The notes under the pieces were generated by a model, which saw nothing but the letters and a program-made list of their open reading frames with translations, was not told where the DNA came from and did not search any database. Made by a program: the position numbers and the translations under genes. Shown one piece after another: positions 55,851 to 63,665 of a stretch of DNA of 64,000 nt (position 1 is the stretch's first letter; each line of letters starts with the position of its first letter). The DNA comes from JAAZHD01 sp012510895 (GTDB lineage: Bacteria > Bacillota > Clostridia > Caldicoprobacterales > DTU083). The stretch covers positions 62,001 to 126,000 of the forward strand of contig JBMNJC010000005.1 in the NCBI GenBank assembly GCA_050951465.1, given 5' to 3'.

Positions 55851-55879
55851 ATATTAATACATTGTCAATATTTTGTCAA
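55851..55879 (-). promoter_or_regulatory. Promoter of the SDR gene with repeated TTGACA
   Basis: TTGACA (55879-55874) and TAATAT (55856-55851) are 17 bases apart on the minus strand. A second TTGACA lies 11 bases downstream (55868-55863). The direct repeat could be an operator or an alternative -35 box. Confidence 0.6.
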
Positions 55880-55942
55880 TATCTATTTTATAAAATTATT
55901 ATTTTCATCAATCATCGACATAATTCGATTATAATAAATTGA

Positions 55943-55971
55943 TTGACATAATGCGGATATTATTTTATACT
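55943..55971 (+). promoter_or_regulatory. Strong SigmaA-type promoter in the intergenic region
   Basis: A perfect TTGACA (55943-55948) and TATACT (55966-55971) with exact 17-base spacing. It points toward nfnA, but the expected start near 55978 leaves a leader of about 277 bases, which contains a large inverted repeat. Confidence 0.65.
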
Positions 55972-56083
55972 GTCAGATCGGCCTCAGAGGCGGAATTGGA
56001 AAACAACGGATAAAACGGTTTAAAAGCCGGTAATACAGCGTTTTTATTAATTCGCACTGTTATAGGACAGGTGTTATGATACA

Positions 56084-56158
56084 GAAAAAGCGGTTTGCGG
56101 CATTAATATTGATACACATTGCAACAGAATATTAATGTTGAAACAGGCTTGCTTTTTC
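56084..56158. ncRNA. Structured intergenic element, candidate small RNA or repeat
   Basis: The gap 55810-56254 holds no gene. At 56084-56091 GAAAAAGC pairs with GCTTTTTC (56151-56158). Nested inside, CATTAATATT (56101-56110) pairs perfectly with AATATTAATG (56128-56137). The 75-base element lies about 106 bases after the start expected from the promoter at 55943-55971. It could be a structured leader, an independent small RNA, or a small non-autonomous transposon remnant. No ribosome site or coding frame is evident inside. Confidence 0.35.
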
Positions 56159-56254
56159 CAGGATAAATTGTCAAAATATTAACATGAAATAGACAAGGAT
56201 ATAAGATATACTTTATATAATATAAAGGCAGATTATGAAATCGGAGGAGATAAT

Positions 56255-57094
56255 ATGTTTGAAATCCTTAAAAAAGAGGAACTTAATCCTACAGTTACCC
56301 GGATGATTGTTTCTGCACCACTGATCGCTAAAAAAGCGGAGCCTGGTCAGTTCATTATACTTCGAGTTGATGAAAATGGTGAGCGGATGCCGCTTACCAT
56401 AGCAGATTATGACAGGGAAAAGGGCACCGTAACTATTATTTTTCAGGTAGTCGGGGCTACCACAACAGCTCTTAATCATTTAAATGAAGGAGACTCCATT
56501 CATGACTTCGTCGGTCCTCTGGGTAAGGCAACCGATACAGAAGGGTTGAAAAAGGTTGCCGTGGTAGGCGGCGGTGTCGGCAGCGCCATAGCATATCCGA
56601 TAGCCAAGAAGCTTTATGAACAAGGCTGTGAAGTCCATTCAGTTGTCGGATTCAGAAATAGGGATCTGGTCATTCTTGAAGATGAATTCAGGCAGGTCAG
56701 CCATAAACTGATGCTGATGACGGATGACGGCAGCTGGGGTGAAAAGGGCTTGGTCACCGACGCTCTCGGGAAGCTTTTGGACAGCGGCGAAAAATATGAC
56801 AGGGTATTCGCCATCGGCCCCCTGGTAATGATGAAATACGTCAGCTTGCTGACAAAGGAATATGGGGTTAAGACCACTGTAAGCATGAATCCTGTCATGA
56901 TTGACGGAACCGGTATGTGCGGCGGATGCCGTCTGACCGCAGGCGGAAAAACAAAGTTCGCCTGCGTAGACGGGCCTGATTTTGACGGCCATGAAGTAGA
57001 CTTTGATGAAGCTATAGCTCGTTCAAATATGTATAAATCCTTTGAAAGACAAGCTTATGAAGAAACATGCAAACTGTTTGAGGAGGCAGATTAA
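56255..57094 (+). CDS. nfnA: NfnA-type ferredoxin-NADP reductase subunit
   Basis: A 279-residue FAD/NAD-binding protein of the sulfide dehydrogenase/dihydroorotate-dehydrogenase-electron-transfer family. The FAD motif ERMPLTIAD is at 43-51 and the nucleotide motif GGGVGSA at 105-111. The [2Fe-2S] site uses GMCGGC (Cys 222 and 225) and FACVDGPDF (Cys 237, with an Asp as possible fourth ligand). With the next gene it makes the NADH-dependent reduced ferredoxin:NADP oxidoreductase, an electron-bifurcating cytosolic enzyme that balances NADH, NADPH and ferredoxin. The gene starts behind GGAGGAG and its stop is one base from nfnB. Confidence 0.92.
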   Translation: MFEILKKEELNPTVTRMIVSAPLIAKKAEPGQFIILRVDENGERMPLTIADYDREKGTVTIIFQVVGATTTALNHLNEGDSIHDFVGPLGKATDTEGLKKVAVVGGGVGSAIAYPIAKKLYEQGCEVHSVVGFRNRDLVILEDEFRQVSHKLMLMTDDGSWGEKGLVTDALGKLLDSGEKYDRVFAIGPLVMMKYVSLLTKEYGVKTTVSMNPVMIDGTGMCGGCRLTAGGKTKFACVDGPDFDGHEVDFDEAIARSNMYKSFERQAYEETCKLFEEAD

Positions 57095-57095
57095 T

Positions 57096-58499
57096 ATGGC
57101 AAAGAGAAACATGTCACCAAAGAAGAATGAAATGCCGGCACAGGATCCGGAAATAAGAATCAAAAACTTTGATGAGGTAGCCCTTGGATATACAGCAGAG
57201 CAGGCTGTAGATGAAGCAAAACGCTGCCTGGACTGCAAGCATAAACCATGTGTGGCAGGCTGCCCTGTGGCAATAAACATTCCGGCATTTATTCAGGAGA
57301 CTGCAAAAGGCAATTTTGAAAAGGCATATGAAATCATAAGCGAGTCCAGCTCTTTGCCTGCAGTATGCGGCAGAGTCTGCCCCCAGGAAACTCAGTGTGA
57401 AGCGAAATGTGTTCGCGGTATTAAGGGGGAACCCGTAGGAATAGGCAGACTGGAACGCTTTGTGGCCGATTATCATATAAAGAACAATAAAGATAAGATT
57501 GAAAAACCAAAGCCCAATAATCATAAGGTTGCAGTTATAGGATCAGGACCTGCCGGCCTTACCTGTGCAGGTGATCTTGCGAAAAAAGGATATTCCGTAA
57601 CCATTTTTGAAGCATTGCATATGCCTGGCGGTGTGCTGGTTTACGGTATTCCTGAGTTTCGTCTTCCCATGGAAATAGTACAGACGGAGATTAACGCCCT
57701 TAAGGAACTCGGGGTGGAAATTGCCACCAATATGGTTATCGGCAAAGTCTTGTCCATTGACGAACTCCTTAATGAACATGGCTTTGAAGCGGTTTTCATC
57801 GGTACCGGTGCAGGGCTTCCGAAATTCATGAGAATACCAGGTGAGAACCTTAATGGTGTATACTCTGCCAATGAGTTTCTGACCCGTGTAAATTTGATGA
57901 AAGCTTACGAGCCCGGCAGCAGCACGCCTGTTCATGTTGGCAAGAATGTGGTTGTAGTAGGCGGCGGAAACGTGGCCATGGATGCTGCAAGGTGCGCAAG
58001 GCGTCTGGGAGCCGAGGTCACTATTGTGTACAGGCGTACAGAAAAAGAATTGCCGGCCAGGGTTGAAGAGGTTGAGCACGCCAAGGAAGAGGGAATTGAA
58101 TTTAAATTCCTGACCAATCCGGTTGCCATTATAGGTGACGGGAATGGCTGGACTAAAAAGATCAGATGTCAGAGAATGGAGCTGAGCGAACCGGATGAAT
58201 CCGGGAGAGCAAGGCCTGTACCCATACCTGACAGCGAATATGATATTGAAACCGACTGCGTAATTATGGCTATCGGCACATCTCCCAATCCTCTGATTAA
58301 ATCAACGACAGAAGGACTGGAGACAGAAAACTGGGGCGGAATAATTGTAGACAAGGCTACCGGCCGGACCAGCCGTGAAGGCGTTTTTGCAGGCGGTGAT
58401 GCCGTTACCGGAGCCGCAACAGTTATTGAGGCAATGGGTGCAGGGAAGGTTGCTGCAGCCGCAATTGACAAGTATATTATGGAAAAAGAGAAAAAATAA
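57096..58499 (+). CDS. nfnB: NfnB-type / glutamate synthase small-subunit-like flavoprotein
   Basis: A 467-residue NADPH-binding flavoprotein. The N-terminal iron-sulfur domain holds Cys 44, 47, 52, 56 and Cys 91, 95, 101, 105 (two clusters). VAVIGSGPAGLTCAG (about 142-156) is the FAD motif, and VVVVGGGNVAMDAAR (about 287-301) binds NADPH. It is usually annotated as an NADPH-dependent glutamate synthase (GltA). The adjacent NfnA partner and the absence of a glutamate synthase large subunit make the transhydrogenase role more likely. The start at 57096 has AGGAGGC upstream; upstream in-frame codons are not used. Confidence 0.93.
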   Translation: MAKRNMSPKKNEMPAQDPEIRIKNFDEVALGYTAEQAVDEAKRCLDCKHKPCVAGCPVAINIPAFIQETAKGNFEKAYEIISESSSLPAVCGRVCPQETQCEAKCVRGIKGEPVGIGRLERFVADYHIKNNKDKIEKPKPNNHKVAVIGSGPAGLTCAGDLAKKGYSVTIFEALHMPGGVLVYGIPEFRLPMEIVQTEINALKELGVEIATNMVIGKVLSIDELLNEHGFEAVFIGTGAGLPKFMRIPGENLNGVYSANEFLTRVNLMKAYEPGSSTPVHVGKNVVVVGGGNVAMDAARCARRLGAEVTIVYRRTEKELPARVEEVEHAKEEGIEFKFLTNPVAIIGDGNGWTKKIRCQRMELSEPDESGRARPVPIPDSEYDIETDCVIMAIGTSPNPLIKSTTEGLETENWGGIIVDKATGRTSREGVFAGGDAVTGAATVIEAMGAGKVAAAAIDKYIMEKEKK

Positions 58500-58607
58500 C
58501 AAAACGTCTTAAGTATAGATGAGAATGTCGGATTATGTTAGAATATAAAATTAGAATATAAAAAGTGAAAAAATATATACTAAAATACATTTTGAGGAAG
58601 TGTCTCA

Positions 58608-60044
58608 ATGAAACGATACGAAGATCAGCAGTGGAAGCAAAGCATGAAGCTTAGATTGGATTTTAATAATATGATGTCCGACGTGATAGGGGAAGAACAG
58701 GGCATTTCGAAAAGCGCCATTGATGCCATGGCAGACCAGCTTAATGCAGCTGCCAAAGCCATGGAAAGAAAAAGGGCAGAAGGCAGGATGGCATGGAGGG
58801 ATTTACCCTGGAACCAAAAAGAAATAGTTGCAGATATCCTAAAAACCGCTGCCGAAATAAAGGAAAGGTTTGAAACCTTTGTTGTACTTGGTATAGGCGG
58901 TTCTGCCCTGGGTCCTATTGCAGTGCAGCAGGCATTGAATCATCTGCACTATAATGAGCTTTCCAGGGAGAAAAGGGGCGGCTTTCCGAAACTGTATGTG
59001 GTCGATAATGTGGATCCGGAACGGATGCAGGCCTTGTTTGATGTTATAGATATTAAAAAAACCATGTTCAATGTTATAACCAAGTCCGGAAATACCTCAG
59101 AAACCATATCTCAGTTTCTTATTGTTCATGAGATGCTGAGGAAGGAAATAGGGGAAGGTTATCAGGATCGCTTTATAGCGACTACGGACAGGGAAAACGG
59201 CAGTTTAATAAAGATCGCCGGGGAGCTTAAGCTCAAAACCTTTTATATACCGGCCGGGGTCGGAGGCAGATTCTCGGAACTTTCACCGGTCGGGCTGCTG
59301 GCTGCGGCTGTCTGCGGCATTGACATAGAAGAAATGCTGTCCGGGGCAGCCTATATGGATGAGATTTGCAAGGAAGAGGATGTGTACAAAAATCCTGCTT
59401 ACATGGGAGCTGTCCTGCAGTATCTGGCCATGAAGGACGGCAAGAACATATCCGTAATGATGCCATATACCGACTCATTAAAATATATGGCTGACTGGTA
59501 TGCCCAGCTCTGGGCGGAAAGCCTGGGCAAAAGGTATAACCTTAAGGGAGAAGAGGTTTTCGCAGGGCAGACCCCTGTGAAAGCACTGGGCGTTACCGAC
59601 CAGCATTCCCAGATACAGCTTTATACGGAAGGGCCGTTTGACAAGGTGGTAACCTTCCTGGGGGTAGACTGCTACCGCACTTCTGTTGCTATTCCCAAAG
59701 GCTTTGAAGATATGCCGGCAGTATCTTTTTTAGGCGGACACACTTTAAACGAATTGATTCATGCAGAACAGACTGCTACAGAATATGCATTATTAAAGGC
59801 AAAGCGCCTGAATCGGACTATTACCTTGCCTGAGGTCAACGCATTCACAATTGGTCAGTTATTGTACTACCTCGAGGTGGAAACGGCATTTGCAGGAGAA
59901 CTTCTGGGAATTAATGCCTTTGATCAGCCCGGCGTAGAGGAAGGAAAGAATGCAACCTACGCATTGCTTGGCCGCCCGGGTTATGAAGGCAAGAAGGCAG
60001 AATTGGATTCCAGACCCAAGAAGAAAAAGGAATATATAATTTAA
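58608..60044 (+). CDS. pgi: Glucose-6-phosphate isomerase
   Basis: A 478-residue glycolytic enzyme converting glucose 6-phosphate to fructose 6-phosphate. Motifs: GIGGSALGP (about 97-105), VITKSGNTSET (about 155-165) with the phosphate-binding Ser/Thr residues, GGRFSELSPVGLLAAAV (about 220-236) and the catalytic His/Lys in the GVTDQHSQIQLY region (about 331-342). It is smaller than the 550-residue enterobacterial type and resembles the bacterial/archaeal Firmicute type. It is preceded by a 108-base AT-rich leader holding a short TTAGAATATAAAA duplicate and followed by a strong terminator. Confidence 0.96.
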   Translation: MKRYEDQQWKQSMKLRLDFNNMMSDVIGEEQGISKSAIDAMADQLNAAAKAMERKRAEGRMAWRDLPWNQKEIVADILKTAAEIKERFETFVVLGIGGSALGPIAVQQALNHLHYNELSREKRGGFPKLYVVDNVDPERMQALFDVIDIKKTMFNVITKSGNTSETISQFLIVHEMLRKEIGEGYQDRFIATTDRENGSLIKIAGELKLKTFYIPAGVGGRFSELSPVGLLAAAVCGIDIEEMLSGAAYMDEICKEEDVYKNPAYMGAVLQYLAMKDGKNISVMMPYTDSLKYMADWYAQLWAESLGKRYNLKGEEVFAGQTPVKALGVTDQHSQIQLYTEGPFDKVVTFLGVDCYRTSVAIPKGFEDMPAVSFLGGHTLNELIHAEQTATEYALLKAKRLNRTITLPEVNAFTIGQLLYYLEVETAFAGELLGINAFDQPGVEEGKNATYALLGRPGYEGKKAELDSRPKKKKEYII

Positions 60045-60092
60045 CCCATATTTATTTGACATATTAGCACGAAGTTGAGTAAAGTAAAGAAG

Positions 60093-60139
60093 GTGCTTGT
60101 ATACTGCTTAATATAAGCATTGGTACAAGCACTCTTTTG
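60093..60139 (+). terminator. Terminator of pgi
   Basis: GTGCTTGTA (60093-60101) pairs with TACAAGCAC (60124-60132), with an inner TGCTTA/TAAGCA stem, followed by TCTTTTG. Confidence 0.82.
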
Positions 60140-60187
60140 TGTAATTTACAGAAGCAATTATTGTTAAGGAGAAGGAAGATATAAAAT

Positions 60188-61159
60188 ATGAAGAGAAAAG
60201 AAATAAAGGCTGCTGTATTACTTACCCTGGCAGCAATTATCTGGGGGTTTGCTTTTGTTGCACAGAGGGTTGGGGTTCAGTATATAGGAAGTTATACCTT
60301 TACGGGAGTGCGTTTTGCCCTCGGGGCATTTTCTTTAATGCCCCTTATTGCATTGCAGAACAGGAAAGAAGCCAGGAATCAATCAAGAGAAAAAAACACG
60401 GATGAAAAGAAGTCTGAAACCAGGCTTTTATATAAGGTTGGCATGCTGGCAGGAACCATTCTTTTCATAGCAGCAGGTTTGCAGCAGCTGGGTATTAAGG
60501 ACACCACAGCAGGAAAGGCTGCATTTATAACTGGCTTTTATATTATTATGGTACCTGTTTTTGGTATTTTTCTTAAGCATAAGATCGGGAAAAAAACATG
60601 GGCGGCTGCCATCATTGCAATTATAGGTTTATATCTGATAAGTGTGGAGGAGAGTTTCACCGTCTCGCTGGGGGATCTGCTTGTTTTTATCTGTTCCTTT
60701 TTCTTTTCCGCTCATATTCTATTAATTAACCAATATGCTGACAAAATAAATACCCTGAAGCTGTCCGTTGTGCAATACCTGACATGCTCGGCTTTAAGCA
60801 TGATAACGGCACTTATTTTTGAAGAAATTCATATATCTCATATCATCAATGCAGGTATTCCCATATTATACGGGGGCATACTTTCTGTCGGTGTTGCCTA
60901 TACGCTGCAGATTGCAGGGCAAAAATATGCCAAGGCCTCCCACGCAGCCATTATAATGAGCACTGAGTCGGTTTTTGCCTTAATAGGCGGCATAATCATG
61001 CTAAATGAATCTATGGATATAAGAGGATACCTGGGCTGTCTGCTAATGCTTCTGGCCGTTATATTGTCCCAGTATCAGAAAGACAGCAAGGATGAGACAG
61101 AAGCAGAGGAAAACCTGGAATTAATAAGTGATCTGAATAAAGTAAGCCACAAGACTTAA
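60188..61159 (+). CDS. EamA/DMT-family transporter
   Basis: A 323-residue membrane protein with about ten spans in two EamA repeats (about 8-160 and 165-300). The first repeat begins TLAAIIWGFAFVAQRVGV, a common start of drug/metabolite transporters, and the second has SVGVAYTLQIAGQKYA near residue 237. A charged cytosolic loop lies at about 56-80. The substrate is unknown; such proteins export amino acids or small metabolites. Ribosome site AAGGAG. It ends in a terminator overlapping its stop codon. Confidence 0.92.
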   Translation: MKRKEIKAAVLLTLAAIIWGFAFVAQRVGVQYIGSYTFTGVRFALGAFSLMPLIALQNRKEARNQSREKNTDEKKSETRLLYKVGMLAGTILFIAAGLQQLGIKDTTAGKAAFITGFYIIMVPVFGIFLKHKIGKKTWAAAIIAIIGLYLISVEESFTVSLGDLLVFICSFFFSAHILLINQYADKINTLKLSVVQYLTCSALSMITALIFEEIHISHIINAGIPILYGGILSVGVAYTLQIAGQKYAKASHAAIIMSTESVFALIGGIIMLNESMDIRGYLGCLLMLLAVILSQYQKDSKDETEAEENLELISDLNKVSHKT

Positions 61160-61183
61160 TCGCATCTTGTGGCATTTTTTTAT
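61146..61183. terminator. Terminator between the EamA and YbaK genes
   Basis: GCCACAAGA (61146-61154) pairs with TCTTGTGGC (61165-61173), followed on the plus strand by seven T. It can act on both convergent genes, though the minus side has a weaker T-run. Confidence 0.85.
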
Positions 61184-61662
61184 TTAACCTTGATAATTCT
61201 TCCTTTTGTTATTTCCAGAAGTATTTCAGGAGTAAGTTTAAAAACAGAATTCGGGGTTCCGGCGGCTGCCCATATTTCATCATACTGCATAAGGTCCTCA
61301 TCGATATATGTTGTTATCGGCGCTGCATGCCCTACAGGCGGAACACCGCCAATTGCAAAACCTGTATGTTTCAAAACAAAATCTGCATCTGCTTTTTCCA
61401 ATTTCTCGCCTGTATATTCTTTTACTGCTTTTTCATTTACTCTGTTAGAACCGCTTGTTATTATCAATATAGGCTTTTGAGACGTTTTCCCCTTGAATAT
61501 TAAAGATTTAGCTATTTGACCGACTGTACAGCCTATGACATCTGCAGCTTCCTGTGCAGTACGGGTGGAATCAGAGAATTCCTTTATACTGATTTCATCA
61601 TATCCTAATTTAATAAGAACTGCTTGTACCCTTTCTGTGCTTTTCTTCAAATCCGTTGACAA
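61180..61662 (-). CDS. YbaK/EbsC-type aminoacyl-tRNA deacylase
   Basis: A 160-residue cytosolic protein of the YbaK/ProX family that hydrolyses mischarged aminoacyl-tRNA such as Cys-tRNA(Pro). The core includes GQIAKSLIFKG (about 47-57, with the conserved Lys), GVPPVGH (about 104-110) and the DLMQYDEIWAAAG region (about 122-134). The TTG at 61662 is preferred because the ribosome site AGGAGG lies about 10 bases upstream; GTG at 61668 is too close. It converges with the EamA transporter gene. Confidence 0.88.
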   Translation of the reverse strand: MSTDLKKSTERVQAVLIKLGYDEISIKEFSDSTRTAQEAADVIGCTVGQIAKSLIFKGKTSQKPILIITSGSNRVNEKAVKEYTGEKLEKADADFVLKHTGFAIGGVPPVGHAAPITTYIDEDLMQYDEIWAAAGTPNSVFKLTPEILLEITKGRIIKVK

Positions 61663-61834
61663 GAACACTACCTCCTGTTAAAAAATATTCTTTAGTTTTG
61701 AAAAACTATGTAATATATCAGGTTGCTGTTATACAATATATTATACATATATCCGATATATATAAAAGGATAAAAGGCTTTTTCTGCATAGAATACTCAA
61801 TCCGGTCAAGAAATATTATTATTAAAAACACTGA

Positions 61835-61878
61835 TGTGACGGGCAAAAGCCCTAAAAAAGGTTAGTGCTATTGTTGTA
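61835..61878. other. Possible Tn7-like transposon end (weak)
   Basis: TGTGACGGGCAAAAGCCC at 61835-61852 begins with TGT and resembles the terminal pattern of Tn7 ends (TGTGGGCGGACAAAA). It stands just left of the insertion sequence, outside any gene, on the side where a tnsABC-first element would have its left end. Only one copy was found and no 5-base target duplication can be tested here, so this remains speculative. Confidence 0.2.
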
Positions 61879-61900
61879 TTTGCACCTTGAAAATTTCATA
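61877..61900 (+). repeat. Left terminal inverted repeat of the IS1182 element
   Basis: The 24 bases from 61877, beginning TATTTGCACC, are the perfect reverse complement of 63640-63663. The outer TA may be duplicated target rather than element, giving TTTGCACC as the true terminus. Confidence 0.9.
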
Positions 61901-63661
61901 ATCGGCTAACCTAAGCGCATTGTTCTGTATCCTTTCAGACTGGAATCCATCCTCCGTAGCCTTTCTTCATCCGAGGATTGGATTTGGGGCATAGTTACCC
62001 GTTCCATTTCGGAATCGGAATAGTTTTTGGAAATTTAAAGCTCCAATTTTGCTGCCGAAAAATAATTTGCATCGCTGCAAACCTCGTACAGGCATTCGGT
62101 CGACATCGTATTGATTTTTAAGTATTGAGTGTACGGTTTCTACACCATTTCTCAGCCTAACAATCAATTTAAACCTGTCGGTATCTTTAGTTTTTAAGTA
62201 TTTGGCTCTTGCTACACTTTTTCTGGATACTGTCTTCTTGGCAACTCGTTTGTAAATCTTCGGATTACACTGATCATGGAAAGGACAATTTGCACAGAGG
62301 TATCGATTAAAAGAGAGCACGCATTGTTCGGTTCTGGAGTTGTAGCTACAGCTTTTGGGTGTATGCCCTGCCGGGCATTCAAGCACTTTGGTGAAGTCTT
62401 CATTGAACTTGAAATTGGCCATAATTGAATCGGTGTCTCTGCCGACAAGATCTGTAGGAATAAGCTCGATATTCTTTCCAGCTGCAAGTTCTATGTTCTC
62501 GGTGCTAGCATAAGCTCCGTCAATCGTCATCAGGATTTCTTCAGAGGAATTGATGTTTTCAAGATGCTCTTTAAGCATTGCAGAATCGCTCACATTGTTT
62601 TTCTCGAACTGATAACTCGTAACGACACTGCCATTGGAACCGACGCTTTCTTCGATGTTGGCAACGTATCCACGGTGCACATTACTACCCTTTTTGCGGT
62701 AAGTAGCATCCGGATCGGACGGATTCTGCATCATATTGGAATCCATTCCACCATCTTCTTTGTTTCGGAGCCTGCGCAATCCCCCGTCTACTATGGTCTG
62801 CTCCGACATGCATCTTGAAAATAGAAGATATTCCGTAGCATCCTCGCACTGACCGTCGCAGAGTTTTATGAGTTCATCGGCATCGGCAAGAAGTACTGAC
62901 ATACGCTCATCAACGTCTTCATTTCTACTGTGATATATTACTTTATTGTAGTCTTCAGGATCGAGATAGTGCTCCAGCCTTTCACGGTCAAATTCGATAC
63001 CGGCTTTATCCAGATGCTTAACAAGCTTTGCTATGCAGGTATAGATTAGCTCTATTCGGCTTAATCTACGAATGTTGGCTTCAATCATTGTCGAGTCCAT
63101 CCTGCGGATACGTCCATCGATGTTCATAAGCTTTGCGATGTGTGCCGACAGCCCCTCGATGCATTCACGATACAAATCGACACCGTGTGTCCTCTCGTAT
63201 TCATAGCAACGCATCCGAAATCTGGACAGGCTCTTGTCGCTGAGAGGTTGTTCTTCAAAGCTTGTCGTATGCAGTGCATACTGGTAGCGAGGATCGAGCA
63301 TGAGATTGTCAACAATCTCATCATCGGATGCGCCAAAGAGTTCTTTGATGATCAGAGCACCGATGATAACATTTACAGGCGTGTTCGGCCTTGAAGCTTT
63401 ATCCGAGTAAAGAACATTGAACGGCTCTTCGTTTATATTTGGGAAGATATCCTCTGCAAAGACCTTTGCCCATGACCTTTCAAGGGCTTTCTTCTCACGA
63501 CCCGTAAGCCCAAAGAAAGAGTCATTGAATGCAAGCTGCTGTGTTTTATTCGCTCTAAATGACATCTTGCTATACCTCTCCTTCCAATGGTAATATTATA
63601 CCATGAAAGAGGCTCAAGCACTTGAAATTTAGCCATTTCTATGAAATTTTCAAGGTGCAAA
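61879..63661 (-). mobile_element. IS1182-family insertion sequence
   Basis: About 1.78 kb bounded by perfect 24-base inverted repeats (61877-61900 and 63640-63663) with one complete transposase gene. A TA dinucleotide flanks both sides. The element appears intact and may be active. It separates a YbaK-side gap from the truncated TnsC-like gene on the right. Confidence 0.9.
61967..63565 (-). CDS. IS1182-family transposase
   Basis: A 532-residue DDE transposase. The catalytic acids are Asp 157 in MDSTM, Asp 349 in TIDGAYAS and Glu 476 in RNGVETVHS. A zinc-type Cys region (CPAGH, CSYN, CVLSF, CANC, CNPK, about 397-434) lies between the second Asp and the Glu, as is normal for IS1182. The N-terminus (RANKTQQLAF) and the FFGSKIGALNFQKLF end are complete. 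AGGAGAGG supports the ATG at 63565. It is transcribed away from the right terminal repeat and fills the element. Confidence 0.95.
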   Translation of the reverse strand: MSFRANKTQQLAFNDSFFGLTGREKKALERSWAKVFAEDIFPNINEEPFNVLYSDKASRPNTPVNVIIGALIIKELFGASDDEIVDNLMLDPRYQYALHTTSFEEQPLSDKSLSRFRMRCYEYERTHGVDLYRECIEGLSAHIAKLMNIDGRIRRMDSTMIEANIRRLSRIELIYTCIAKLVKHLDKAGIEFDRERLEHYLDPEDYNKVIYHSRNEDVDERMSVLLADADELIKLCDGQCEDATEYLLFSRCMSEQTIVDGGLRRLRNKEDGGMDSNMMQNPSDPDATYRKKGSNVHRGYVANIEESVGSNGSVVTSYQFEKNNVSDSAMLKEHLENINSSEEILMTIDGAYASTENIELAAGKNIELIPTDLVGRDTDSIMANFKFNEDFTKVLECPAGHTPKSCSYNSRTEQCVLSFNRYLCANCPFHDQCNPKIYKRVAKKTVSRKSVARAKYLKTKDTDRFKLIVRLRNGVETVHSILKNQYDVDRMPVRGLQRCKLFFGSKIGALNFQKLFRFRNGTGNYAPNPILG

Positions 63662-63663
63662 TA
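63640..63663 (-). repeat. Right terminal inverted repeat of the IS1182 element
   Basis: Reverse complement of the left repeat at 61877-61900, 24 of 24 bases. It is directly followed by the frame of the TnsC-like gene. Confidence 0.9.
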
Positions 63664-63665
63664 TA

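Noticed and set aside
57096..58499. Assignment of this gene as a true glutamate synthase subunit
   Set aside because: No large glutamate synthase subunit is present, and the one-base link to an NfnA partner favours the transhydrogenase.
58538..58570. Tandem TTAGAATATAAAA copies before pgi as a regulatory repeat or CRISPR remnant
   Set aside because: Only two AT-rich copies with no spacers; this is likely simple-sequence leader.
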